NCBI GenBank assembly: GCA_005879675.1
Contig: VBJE01000228.1
Span: forward strand, 382-12,287
DNA: 11,906 bases
Source of the DNA: Chloroflexota bacterium
Lineage (GTDB): Bacteria; Chloroflexota; Dormibacteria; Dormibacterales; Dormibacteraceae
Direction of reading: 5' to 3'
Within the stretch, counting starts at the first letter, position 1. Each line of letters begins with the position of its first letter. The notes beneath the pieces were generated by a model that saw only the letters and a list, made by a program, of their open reading frames with translations, made no database searches and was not told the DNA's origin. The position numbers and the translations under genes were made by a program. Shown here piece after piece: positions 1 to 6,785 of the stretch.

Positions 1-663
1 TCGCAGTCGGACAGCGACAAGCTCGCCGCCTATCAGACCCTGTACGAAGCCCTGCGCACCGTCGCGTCCCTGATGGCCCCCTTCGCGCCATTCACGGCGG
101 ACGCGATCTTTCGCAACCTCGGGGATGGCACCTCGGTGCATCTGGCCGATTTCCCCGAGACCGTCGGCCTCGAGGACGCTCAGGTGGAAGCCGACATGGC
201 GCGGGCGCGCCAGGGGGTGGAGGCGGGACTGGCGGCGCGCGATGCCGCCCGGCTCAAGGTCCGCCAGCCGCTCGCTTCGATCGCGCTGCCAGGAGATCCA
301 CTGCCGGAGGACATCGTCGCCATCATCCGCGACGAGCTGAACGTCAAGAGCGTGACCTTTGGCGCCCCCGAGGTCCAGCTGGACACGCAGATCACCGAGG
401 CCCTCAAGCTCGAAGGCCTGGCGCGCGAGGTCGTGCGCAAGATCCAGGACCTGCGCAAACGATTCGATTTCAATGTGGAGGACCGCATCGACACGCGCTA
501 CGACGCCGACGGCATGCTCGTGCGCGCGATCGAGCGCCACGCCGACTACATCAAGACGGAGACTCTGTCCAGGACGCTCGAGCCCGGCCGCGGTGACGGC
601 TTCGAGGGCGAGCAGGGAATGATCGAAGGAGAGCAGATCTGGATCGGGCTCAAACGAAGCTGA
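1..663 (+). CDS. ileS: isoleucyl-tRNA synthetase, C-terminal part (5' end outside window)
   Basis: This is the last 220 codons of a class I aminoacyl-tRNA synthetase that charges tRNA-Ile in the cytoplasm. The frame is open from base 1, so the catalytic HIGH and KMSKS regions lie upstream of the window. The visible part is the anticodon-binding helical domain, with the typical YQTLYEAL and TVASLMAPFAPF segments at residues 11-32 of the fragment, then the tail with RLKVRQPL, DELNVKSV and GLAREVVRKIQDLRK. These tail motifs are characteristic of bacterial and eukaryote-like IleS. I see no C-terminal zinc-finger cysteines, which suggests the type 2 (IleS2) form, but that is an inference. The stop TGA at 661-663 overlaps the likely CTG start of lspA. 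The ileS-lspA-rluD order is a common bacterial arrangement and supports the call. Confidence 0.93.
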   Translation, partial: SQSDSDKLAAYQTLYEALRTVASLMAPFAPFTADAIFRNLGDGTSVHLADFPETVGLEDAQVEADMARARQGVEAGLAARDAARLKVRQPLASIALPGDPLPEDIVAIIRDELNVKSVTFGAPEVQLDTQITEALKLEGLAREVVRKIQDLRKRFDFNVEDRIDTRYDADGMLVRAIERHADYIKTETLSRTLEPGRGDGFEGEQGMIEGEQIWIGLKRS

Positions 664-1112
664 CGACCGGCCGCATCCTGTTCGTCGTGGTCGCGGCCGC
701 GGTGTTCGTGCTCGACCGCGTGACCAAGAGCATCGTCGCGGCCCAGGTGCCGTATGGCAGCGAGGTTTCGGTCATCGACCACGTCGTCGGGATCACGAAC
801 GTCCACAACTCGGGCGCCGCGTTCGGGATCGCGCCCGCGGGCGCGGGCCTCTTCCTGGTCGCGTCGGTGGCCGTCGCGATCGGACTCGCCGTCTATGTCT
901 TTCGCACCACGGGCAACGAGCTCATGTACGGCGTGCTGGGGCTGATCATGGGCGGCACCATCGGCAACGGCTACGAGCGGCTCGTCAACGGCACGGTGAC
1001 CGACTTCATCAACTTCCACTTCTGGCCCGTGTTCAACGTCGCGGATTCGGCGGTCTCGATCGGCGTGGTGCTGATGATCGCCGGTTACGTAATACGAAGA
1101 CCAACCGCCTGA
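660..1112 (+). CDS. lspA: lipoprotein signal peptidase (signal peptidase II)
   Basis: LspA is a polytopic inner-membrane aspartyl protease that removes the signal peptide from diacylglyceryl-modified prolipoproteins. The protein has about four hydrophobic helices and the family motifs VHNSGAAFG and FNVADSAVSIGV. The two catalytic aspartates are those of VTDFINF and FNVADS, residues 106 and 120 counted from GTG 687 (115 and 129 from the start used here). The usual GNLIDR is GNGYER, so its Asp is Glu. The nearest canonical start, GTG at 687, leaves only nine residues before the conserved Asp-Arg of helix 1. CTG at 660, sharing CTGA with the ileS stop, gives a complete first helix and 150 residues. 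I prefer CTG 660 but cannot exclude GTG 687 (141 residues). There is no clear Shine-Dalgarno at either, so translation is probably coupled to ileS. Confidence 0.92.
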   Translation: MTTGRILFVVVAAAVFVLDRVTKSIVAAQVPYGSEVSVIDHVVGITNVHNSGAAFGIAPAGAGLFLVASVAVAIGLAVYVFRTTGNELMYGVLGLIMGGTIGNGYERLVNGTVTDFINFHFWPVFNVADSAVSIGVVLMIAGYVIRRPTA

Positions 1113-1987
1113 CCGCGGCCGCGGCCACGCCCAGGCTCGACCGATTCCTAGCCGAGCACGCGCCGGGTCTCAGTCGCTCCGCCGCCGCGCGACTGATCAA
1201 GGGCCACCTGGCTCTGTTGAACGGCCGGCCGGCGGATCCGGCGGACCGCGTCGGTCCCGGAGACGTCGTCGACTATGAGATTCCCGAGGCGTACGTCGTG
1301 GAGCCTGGCGCGGAGCAGATACCGCTGGACATCGTCTACGAGGACGAAGACATCGCGGTGATCAACAAGCCGGCGGGGATGGTCGTCCACCCCTCGCCAG
1401 GGCACTACACGGGAACCATGGTCCACGCCCTGCTTGGTCGTGGGGGCGCCTGGTCGGCTGTGGGCGGCGCGGCGCGGCCAGGCGTCGTCCACCGCCTCGA
1501 CAAAGGGACATCCGGGCTGATCGTGGTCGCACGCAACGACGCCAGCCATCGCGCGCTCGCGGCCGAGCTGAGCGACCGGACCATGAGCCGGACGTACCTG
1601 GCGGTCGTGCGCGGCAGCGTCAGGGATGAGGGGGGCGAGCTCGAGGGGCCGATAGGGCGGCACCCGAAGGAGCGGAAGAAAATGGCGGTCGTGGCGGGTG
1701 GCCGCTACGCCCGCACGCGCTACCAGGTCGTCGAGAGGAGGCGAAACCATACGCTTTTGCGCTGTGACCTCGACACGGGCCGCACGCACCAGATCCGGGT
1801 CCACCTCGCGACACTCGGGCACCCCGTGGCGGGCGACACCGAATACGGCGGGCGCGACCTCGAAGCCGCACGTCCGATGCTTCACGCCTGGCGGTTGCGG
1901 CTGCGCCACCCGCGGACGGGGGTCGAGATGAAGTTCGAGGCGCCGCCGCCCGCGGACTTCCAGTCCTTCTGGGACAAGGCCGATTGA
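1109..1987 (+). CDS. rluD: RluA/RluD-family 23S rRNA pseudouridine synthase
   Basis: This enzyme isomerises uridines of 23S rRNA to pseudouridine. RluD proper acts on helix 69; the exact target here is inferred from family and gene order. From the N-terminus there is an S4 RNA-binding domain (about residues 8-60, RLDRFLAEH then SRSAAARLIKG), then the catalytic domain with HRLDKGTSGL (catalytic Asp131) and the C-terminal TGRTHQIRVHL motif. Only TTG at 1217 is a canonical start nearby, and it would delete most of the S4 domain. No ATG, GTG or TTG occurs in frame for well over 70 nt upstream of the S4 domain. The CTG at 1109, which forms CTGA with the lspA stop, gives a full-length protein of 292 residues. 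The gene ends in a TTGA overlap with gmk. The family call is firm, the rluD symbol less so. Confidence 0.9.
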   Translation: MTAAAATPRLDRFLAEHAPGLSRSAAARLIKGHLALLNGRPADPADRVGPGDVVDYEIPEAYVVEPGAEQIPLDIVYEDEDIAVINKPAGMVVHPSPGHYTGTMVHALLGRGGAWSAVGGAARPGVVHRLDKGTSGLIVVARNDASHRALAAELSDRTMSRTYLAVVRGSVRDEGGELEGPIGRHPKERKKMAVVAGGRYARTRYQVVERRRNHTLLRCDLDTGRTHQIRVHLATLGHPVAGDTEYGGRDLEAARPMLHAWRLRLRHPRTGVEMKFEAPPPADFQSFWDKAD

Positions 1988-2553
1988 AGCGCGGGCTCCT
2001 CGTCGTCATCTCCGGGCCGTCGGGCGTGGGCAAGGACACGGTCATTCGCCGCCTGCTGGAGCTGGACTCGAAACTCGTGTACTCGGTGTCGGGCACCACG
2101 CGCCGGCCGAGGCCGGGCGAGATGCCGGACGAGAACTACACGTTCCTGACTCGCGACCAGTTCGAGAAGCTCGTCGAGCAGGGCGCCTTCCTCGAGCACG
2201 CGACGTACAACGGCAACCTCTACGGCACCTTCCGCGACCGCGTCGAGCAAGCCCGTGACGCGGGCCGAGACATAGTGCTGAAGATCGACGTCCAGGGCGC
2301 GGACCAGGTGCGCCGCCTGATGCCCGACGCGATCCTGATCTTCGTCGTCGCGCCCTCGGAGGAGGAGCTGGTCCGGCGGCAGGAGGAGCGGGGCAGCGAT
2401 TCGCCGCAGGACCGCGCCTCCCGGCGCCAGATCGCCGAGCGCGAGATGACCCACGCTTCGCAGTACGACCACGTCGTCACCAACGACGATGTCGAGCGGG
2501 CCGCCGCCGAGATCCTGGACGTGATCCGCCGCGCGCGCGAGCGGCAAACTTAG
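1984..2553 (+). CDS. gmk: guanylate kinase
   Basis: Gmk phosphorylates GMP (and dGMP) to the diphosphate with ATP in the cytoplasm. The 189-residue protein is of normal length. It has the P-loop GPSGVGKD at residues 11-18, the GMP-binding SGTTRRPRPGE segment near residue 36, EHATYNGNLYGT in the GMP-binding domain, and the LKIDVQGADQVRR strand-helix. The start is TTG at 1984, sharing TTGA with the stop of the pseudouridine synthase. Translation there is presumably coupled; a weak AAGG lies just upstream. The residue after the P-loop lysine is Asp rather than the commoner Ser or Thr, while the following residue is Thr. In many bacteria rpoZ follows gmk; here coaBC follows after 9 nt. Confidence 0.97.
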   Translation: MKRGLLVVISGPSGVGKDTVIRRLLELDSKLVYSVSGTTRRPRPGEMPDENYTFLTRDQFEKLVEQGAFLEHATYNGNLYGTFRDRVEQARDAGRDIVLKIDVQGADQVRRLMPDAILIFVVAPSEEELVRRQEERGSDSPQDRASRRQIAEREMTHASQYDHVVTNDDVERAAAEILDVIRRARERQT

Positions 2554-2562
2554 GCTCCAGGA

Positions 2563-3792
2563 ATGCCTCTAGACCCGACCCCGGTACCCGAGGAGCTGCG
2601 CGGCCTGCGCATCGCCTTGCTGGTCTCGGGCGGCATCGCGGCCTACAAGGTCGTCGACCTCGCGTCGGCGCTGACCCAGGCCGACTGCCAGGTGCGGGTG
2701 GCGATGACGCCGTCGGCGACCCGCTTTGTCGGCGCCGCGACGTTCCAGGGTGTGACGGGAAACCCGGCGCTGACTGGCCTGTGGGCGGCTGACGGCTCGC
2801 CGGAGCCGCACGTTTCTCTCGGTGACTGGGCGCAGCTCATCCTCGTCGCGCCCGCAACGGCCAACGTGATCGGCCGGATCGCGACGGGCCGCTCCGACGA
2901 CATCGTCACCGCCACCCTGCTGGCGGCGCGCTGCCCGGTCGTGGTCGCACCGGCCATGAACGACGCGATGTGGTCGAAGCCCGCGGTGCAGGACAACCTG
3001 GCCACGCTTCGCCGCCGGGGCGTGACCCTGGTCGAGCCTGGGTCCGGGCACCTCGCCAGCGGCCACGTCGGGACCGGCCGGTTGGCCGGCGCCGAGGCGA
3101 TCTTCGCGGCGATGGTGCAAGCGGCCGCGTCGCGCTACGACTACGCGGGGCGCAGGGTCGTGGTGACCGCGGGCGGCACGCGCGAGCCGATCGACCCGGT
3201 GCGCTTCATCAGCAACTACTCGAGCGGCAAGATGGGCTTCGCGCTCGCGGCCGCGGCCGCCGACCGGGGGGCGCGGGTGACCCTCGTGACCACTGCCTCT
3301 CACCCCGCGCACCACGGGGTCGAGATCCAGCGCGTCGACACCGCCGAGGAGATGCTCGCCGAGCTCCACACCCAGCTGCGGGGCGCCAACCTGCTGCTGA
3401 TGGCGGCAGCCGTCGGCGACTTCCGGCCGGCCAAGACGGCCAGGCACAAGATCAGGCGCGAGGAGACTCCGAGCCTGAACCTGCAGCTCGAGCCCATTCC
3501 CGACCTCGTGGCCTCGCTCGCCGGCGACGAGGCGCTCGCGGGCGTGTTTCGCGTCGGCTTCGCCGCGGAAGACTCGGACCTCGATGCGAAGGGAGTCGAG
3601 AAGCTGAAGCGCAAGGGCCTGCACGGGATCGTCGCCAACGACATCTCGCGTCGCGACATCGGGTTCGGCAGCGAGTACAACGCGGGCGTGCTGCTCTTCT
3701 CTGACGGAGCGCGGCACGAGCTCGAGAAGGCGACCAAGCGCGAGATGGCGGACCGGATCCTGGATTTGGTGTTGCCCAAGCTGAAGCGCTAG
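2563..3792 (+). CDS. coaBC: bifunctional phosphopantothenoylcysteine decarboxylase / phosphopantothenate-cysteine ligase
   Basis: CoaBC makes 4'-phosphopantetheine for coenzyme A in two steps: CoaB ligates cysteine to phosphopantothenate and CoaC decarboxylates the product using FMN. The 409-residue protein has the flavin-binding CoaC domain first (about 14-190) with VSGGIAAYK, the catalytic His83 in PHVSLGDWA, and PAMN at 130-133. The CoaB domain follows (about 195-409) with TAGGTREPIDPVRFISNYSS at 202-221, AAAVGDFRP, and NDIS near 360. The substrate-flap sequence is LASGHVGTGRL, with Ser166 where E. coli has the CoaC cysteine. The start is ATG 2563. An AGGA abuts it directly, too close to be a normal Shine-Dalgarno. 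The gene lies 9 nt after gmk and 2 nt before priA, so one transcript is likely. Confidence 0.97.
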   Translation: MPLDPTPVPEELRGLRIALLVSGGIAAYKVVDLASALTQADCQVRVAMTPSATRFVGAATFQGVTGNPALTGLWAADGSPEPHVSLGDWAQLILVAPATANVIGRIATGRSDDIVTATLLAARCPVVVAPAMNDAMWSKPAVQDNLATLRRRGVTLVEPGSGHLASGHVGTGRLAGAEAIFAAMVQAAASRYDYAGRRVVVTAGGTREPIDPVRFISNYSSGKMGFALAAAAADRGARVTLVTTASHPAHHGVEIQRVDTAEEMLAELHTQLRGANLLLMAAAVGDFRPAKTARHKIRREETPSLNLQLEPIPDLVASLAGDEALAGVFRVGFAAEDSDLDAKGVEKLKRKGLHGIVANDISRRDIGFGSEYNAGVLLFSDGARHELEKATKREMADRILDLVLPKLKR

Positions 3793-3794
3793 AG

Positions 3795-5777
3795 GTGGCC
3801 CTTTACGCCGAGGTGGCCGTCGAGGCCGCCCGCGGGATCGCCCGCGAGACCTACACCTACGCGGTGCCTGACGGCATCGACATCGTGCCTGGTCACCGCG
3901 TCGTCGTGCCGTTCGGGCGTCGCAACACCTATGGCTTCGTGGTGTCGTTGGGCACTGAGGACCCCGGGGTCGAGACCAAAGCGATCGCCTCGGCCGGCGC
4001 CGAGCCCCTGCTCCTGCCGCACCAGGTCGAGCTTGCGAGGCTGGTCGCCGACCACTACTGGGTGCCGGTCGTCGAGTGCATCCGGGCGATGCTGCCGCCT
4101 CGGGTGCGCGGCACAGGCTCGACCGGCTCGCAGGTGTCGACCCGGCAGCGACGGCACACGCGGTTGCTGGAGCTGGCCACCGGGCCGGTCCCGGCGGCCG
4201 AGCCGATCACGCTGACGTCGGAGCAGGATGCGGCGCTCGAGGTGATCGATGCCAATCCCGTGACACTCCTTCACGGGGTCATCGCGAGCGGCAAGACCGA
4301 GGTCTACCTCGCCGCGGCGCAGAGGGTGCTCGCCCAGGGTCTCCGCGTGCTGCTCCTCGTGCCCGAGATCTCCCTGACCCCGCAGCTCGTGCAGAGGGTG
4401 CGGGCGCGGCTCGACGCGCCGGTCGCCGTCCTCCACACGCAGCTGACCGAGCTCGAGCGCGCGCAGCAGTGGTGGCGCACCCGGCGGGGCGAGGCGCAGG
4501 TCGTCCTTGGGAGCCGCTCCGCGGTCTTCGCGCCCATCCCGCGCCTGGGCCTGATCTGCCTCGACGAAGAGGGATCCACCGCCTACAAGCAGGACCGCAC
4601 GCCGCGCTACGAGGCGGGTTGGGTGGCGCGCCGGCTGGCGTCGGTGACCGGCGCGCGGCTGGTCATGGGCTCGGCGACCCCGGCCGTGGCGACCTATCAC
4701 GAGGCCACGACAGGAGCGGTTGCGCTCGCGAGCATGAATCGCCGCGTGCGCGGCAGCGACGCCGAGGTCGAGCTCGTCGACATGCGCGACGAGAGCGCGG
4801 CGGGCAACCGTCAGCCGCTCTCGCGGCGCCTGGTCGAGGCGGTGACTCAGACGCTGGAAAACGAGGAGCAGACCATCCTCTACCTCAACCGGCGCGGCCT
4901 GGCCACCTACGTGATGTGCCGCGACTGCGGCCGCTCGGTGCAGTGCCTGGGCTGCTCGGTCGCCCTCGTGCAGCACGCCGAAATTGGAGGCCTTATTTGC
5001 CACTACTGCGGCTACTCGAGGGCGATGCCTTCGGTCTGCGATCACTGCGGCAGCCGCAACATCCGAAACCTGGGGATGGGCACGCAGCGACTCGAAGGCA
5101 TGGTCAAGCGCCTGTGGCCGCAAGCGAGGGTGCTCCGGCTCGACAGCGACGTCGCGCGGGGCCCCGACTCCTACTTCAATGTGTGGGAGACGTTCAGCGA
5201 GCGTCGTGCCGACATCCTGGTCGGCACCCAGCTCGTGACACGCGGTCTCGACCTGCCTGCCGTGTCCTGCGTCGGGGTCGTCGACGCCGACCTGCCGCTG
5301 CATTTCCCCGACTACCGCTCGGCGGAGAACACGTTTGCGCTGGTCGCGCAGGTCGCCGGGCGTGCCGGGCGCGACGGCCGGCCGTCGCGCGTGATCGTGC
5401 AGACGAGCAACCCCGAGCACTACAGCCTCCGCTGCGCGGCCGAAGGCGACTACGAGGGCTTCTATCGTTCGGAGCTTCCCGCGCGGAAGGCATTCGTGTT
5501 TCCTCCGTATGCCCAGCTCGCCGTCCTGACGCGGACGGACCGCGACGACGGCCGTGCGGCGGCGTCGGCGCGCGAGGCCGCCGAGAGCATCGCGAGCGGC
5601 CTGCTGAAGGAAGGCATCGAGGGCATACGCGTCATGGGACCGTCGCCGGCGTTCATCCATCGCTTGCGCGGCGAGTACCGTTGGCAGGTGACGCTCAAGG
5701 GCGACGGACTGGAGAGGGCGCGCCACCTGGCGCCGCGCGGCCGGGACTGGAGCTACGACGTCGACCCCATCACATAG
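3795..5777 (+). CDS. priA: primosomal protein N' (replication restart helicase PriA)
   Basis: PriA is a superfamily 2 DNA helicase that recognises stalled forks and loads the replisome again. The 660-residue protein is somewhat short for the family (about 730). It has an N-terminal 3'-DNA-binding domain (1-105), Walker A GVIASGKT at 161-168, Walker B DEEG at 257-260, GSATP at 292-296, and eight zinc-binding cysteines in four CxxC pairs (375/378, 384/387, 402/405, 415/418). QVAGRAGR follows at 519-526, and the C-terminal domain has GPSPAFIHRLRGEYRWQ. Two motifs differ from the common form: DEEH is DEEG, and the usual KGHDFP is RGLDLP at 483-488. GTG 3795 follows the coaBC stop by 2 nt. Unlike the helicase-dead PriA-like proteins of many actinobacteria, this one keeps the nucleotide-binding lysine and both DE acids. 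Confidence 0.95.
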   Translation: MALYAEVAVEAARGIARETYTYAVPDGIDIVPGHRVVVPFGRRNTYGFVVSLGTEDPGVETKAIASAGAEPLLLPHQVELARLVADHYWVPVVECIRAMLPPRVRGTGSTGSQVSTRQRRHTRLLELATGPVPAAEPITLTSEQDAALEVIDANPVTLLHGVIASGKTEVYLAAAQRVLAQGLRVLLLVPEISLTPQLVQRVRARLDAPVAVLHTQLTELERAQQWWRTRRGEAQVVLGSRSAVFAPIPRLGLICLDEEGSTAYKQDRTPRYEAGWVARRLASVTGARLVMGSATPAVATYHEATTGAVALASMNRRVRGSDAEVELVDMRDESAAGNRQPLSRRLVEAVTQTLENEEQTILYLNRRGLATYVMCRDCGRSVQCLGCSVALVQHAEIGGLICHYCGYSRAMPSVCDHCGSRNIRNLGMGTQRLEGMVKRLWPQARVLRLDSDVARGPDSYFNVWETFSERRADILVGTQLVTRGLDLPAVSCVGVVDADLPLHFPDYRSAENTFALVAQVAGRAGRDGRPSRVIVQTSNPEHYSLRCAAEGDYEGFYRSELPARKAFVFPPYAQLAVLTRTDRDDGRAAASAREAAESIASGLLKEGIEGIRVMGPSPAFIHRLRGEYRWQVTLKGDGLERARHLAPRGRDWSYDVDPIT

Positions 5778-5786
5778 ATCAAATAG

Positions 5787-6224
5787 ATGAGAGACGCAGC
5801 AACCAGGAAGAAAGACGTGCTGGACGCGCTGGGGAAGCAGGGCAAGTTCTGGCTTGCCACCGCGGAGATCGGCGGCCAGCCGCACCTCATCGCCGTGTCG
5901 GGCTGGTGGGACGGCCACGACATCGTCGTCACCACCCTGGGCACGAGCAAGACGGCGCGCAACATGGCCATGAACCCAGCGGTGATGCTCGCCGGCGGCG
6001 ACCCTTCGGACGCGATCGTGATCCAGGCGCAGATGATCGACAGCGCGGCTGTGGAGGACTCGGCCGACCTCGCCGGCGGGTTCAAGGAGGCGATGGGCTG
6101 GGACCCGCGCGAGATGGACGGCTGGATGTTCTTTCGCCTGCGCCCGACACGGATCCAGGCCTTCCGCGGCTACGAGGAGATCGAGGACAGGGACGTGATG
6201 GTGCGCTCGCGCTGGGTCGTTTGA
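5787..6224 (+). CDS. pyridoxamine 5'-phosphate oxidase-like split-barrel flavoprotein
   Basis: This 145-residue protein resembles the small single-domain PNPOx-like/FDOR proteins that bind FMN, F420 or haem in a split beta-barrel. The visible pattern is KFWLATAEIGGQPHLIAVSG, then WWDGHDIVVTT, TSKTARNMAMNPAVMLA, and a C-terminal MFFRLRPTRIQAFRGYEE strand region. These segments match the order of barrel strands and the cofactor-phosphate-binding S-K-T-x-R-N loop of the family. I cannot tell the cofactor or substrate. It lies 9 nt after priA, within the otherwise standard priA-def-fmt order, so it looks like a lineage-specific insertion that probably shares the priA transcript. The ATG has no Shine-Dalgarno; a short direct repeat ATAGAT (5774-5779 and 5783-5788) runs into it. 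It is not canonical PdxH, which is longer. Confidence 0.82.
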   Translation: MRDAATRKKDVLDALGKQGKFWLATAEIGGQPHLIAVSGWWDGHDIVVTTLGTSKTARNMAMNPAVMLAGGDPSDAIVIQAQMIDSAAVEDSADLAGGFKEAMGWDPREMDGWMFFRLRPTRIQAFRGYEEIEDRDVMVRSRWVV

Positions 6225-6237
6225 CCGGCTCGGCAGA

Positions 6238-6265
6238 TTGGGTTTTCGCACCTCGCGGGTAAAAT
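6238..6265 (+). promoter_or_regulatory. predicted promoter of def-fmt-smpB
   Basis: The only sizeable gap in the left gene block (6225-6272, 48 nt) holds a strong -10 hexamer TAAAAT at 6260-6265. A weak -35-like TTGGGT lies 16 nt upstream at 6238-6243. The expected transcription start, about 7 nt after the -10, falls on or next to the GTG of def at 6273, so the message would be leaderless. The 10-nt core GGGTARAATC recurs upstream of ssrA. Confidence 0.65.
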
Positions 6266-6272
6266 CCAGTTC

Positions 6273-6785
6273 GTGGTCCGGTCGATCCTCACGTTTGAGC
6301 ACCCCGTCCTGCGCGAAAAGGCGAAGAAGGTCACGCGTATCGACGTGTCCATCCAGCGCCTCCTCGACGACCTGACCGAGACCATGATCGACGCCCCGGG
6401 CGCGGGCCTGGCGGCGAACCAGATCGGGGTGCCGCTCCGGGTCTGCGTCGTCAAGGGCGACGACAAGCAGATCTGGGGCCTCGTCAACCCCGAGGTCGTG
6501 AAGAAGGACGGCGTGCAGCTCGGCTACGAGGGTTGCCTCAGCTACCCAGGCTGGGTCGGCGAGGTGGAGCGAGCCGAGACCGTCGTGGTCAAGGGACGCA
6601 ACCGCCACGGCAAGGAGGTCCGGATCAAGTCCTCCGGCTTCACCGCTCGCGCGTTTCAGCACGAGCTCGACCACCTCGACGGCGTCCTTTTCACCGACAG
6701 GCTGACCAGCCTCGACACGCTGCGGCGCGTGGAGGACCTGGTGGGCGAGGAAAAGGAAGAGGCCGTGGCCGCTTCCGCGGGCTGA
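6273..6785 (+). CDS. def: peptide deformylase
   Basis: Def is a metalloprotease that removes the formyl group from the N-terminal methionine of nascent proteins at the ribosome. All three family motifs are present in the 170-residue protein: GAGLAANQIG at 43-52 (motif 1), EGCLSYPG at 86-93 with the metal ligand Cys88, and HELDH at 130-134 with two His ligands and the catalytic Glu. The start GTG at 6273 has no Shine-Dalgarno, but a -10 element ends 7 nt before it, so it is likely translated from a leaderless message. The C-terminal tail is Glu-rich. The stop TGA forms CTGA with the probable fmt start, matching the usual def-fmt pairing. Confidence 0.97.
   Translation: MVRSILTFEHPVLREKAKKVTRIDVSIQRLLDDLTETMIDAPGAGLAANQIGVPLRVCVVKGDDKQIWGLVNPEVVKKDGVQLGYEGCLSYPGWVGEVERAETVVVKGRNRHGKEVRIKSSGFTARAFQHELDHLDGVLFTDRLTSLDTLRRVEDLVGEEKEEAVAASAG

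Noticed and set aside
2551..2556. TAGGCT as a -10 for leaderless coaBC
   Set aside because: Only three of six consensus bases match and no -35 is visible; it mostly consists of the gmk stop codon.
5774..5788. ATAGAT direct repeat as a promoter for the PNPOx-like gene
   Set aside because: The hexamers lack a good -10 match with proper spacing and overlap the priA stop; read-through transcription from priA is simpler.
4076..6262. A 728-codon open frame on the plus strand overlapping priA
   Set aside because: The product is Arg/Gly/Ala-rich without motifs and is an out-of-frame shadow of priA and the following gene.
3789..6674. A 961-codon open frame on the minus strand, antisense to priA, the PNPOx-like gene and def
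   Set aside because: Its translation is low-complexity (rich in His, Arg, Asp, Leu, Val) with no family motif. It lies opposite three well-recognised genes and is a by-product of high GC at third codon positions.
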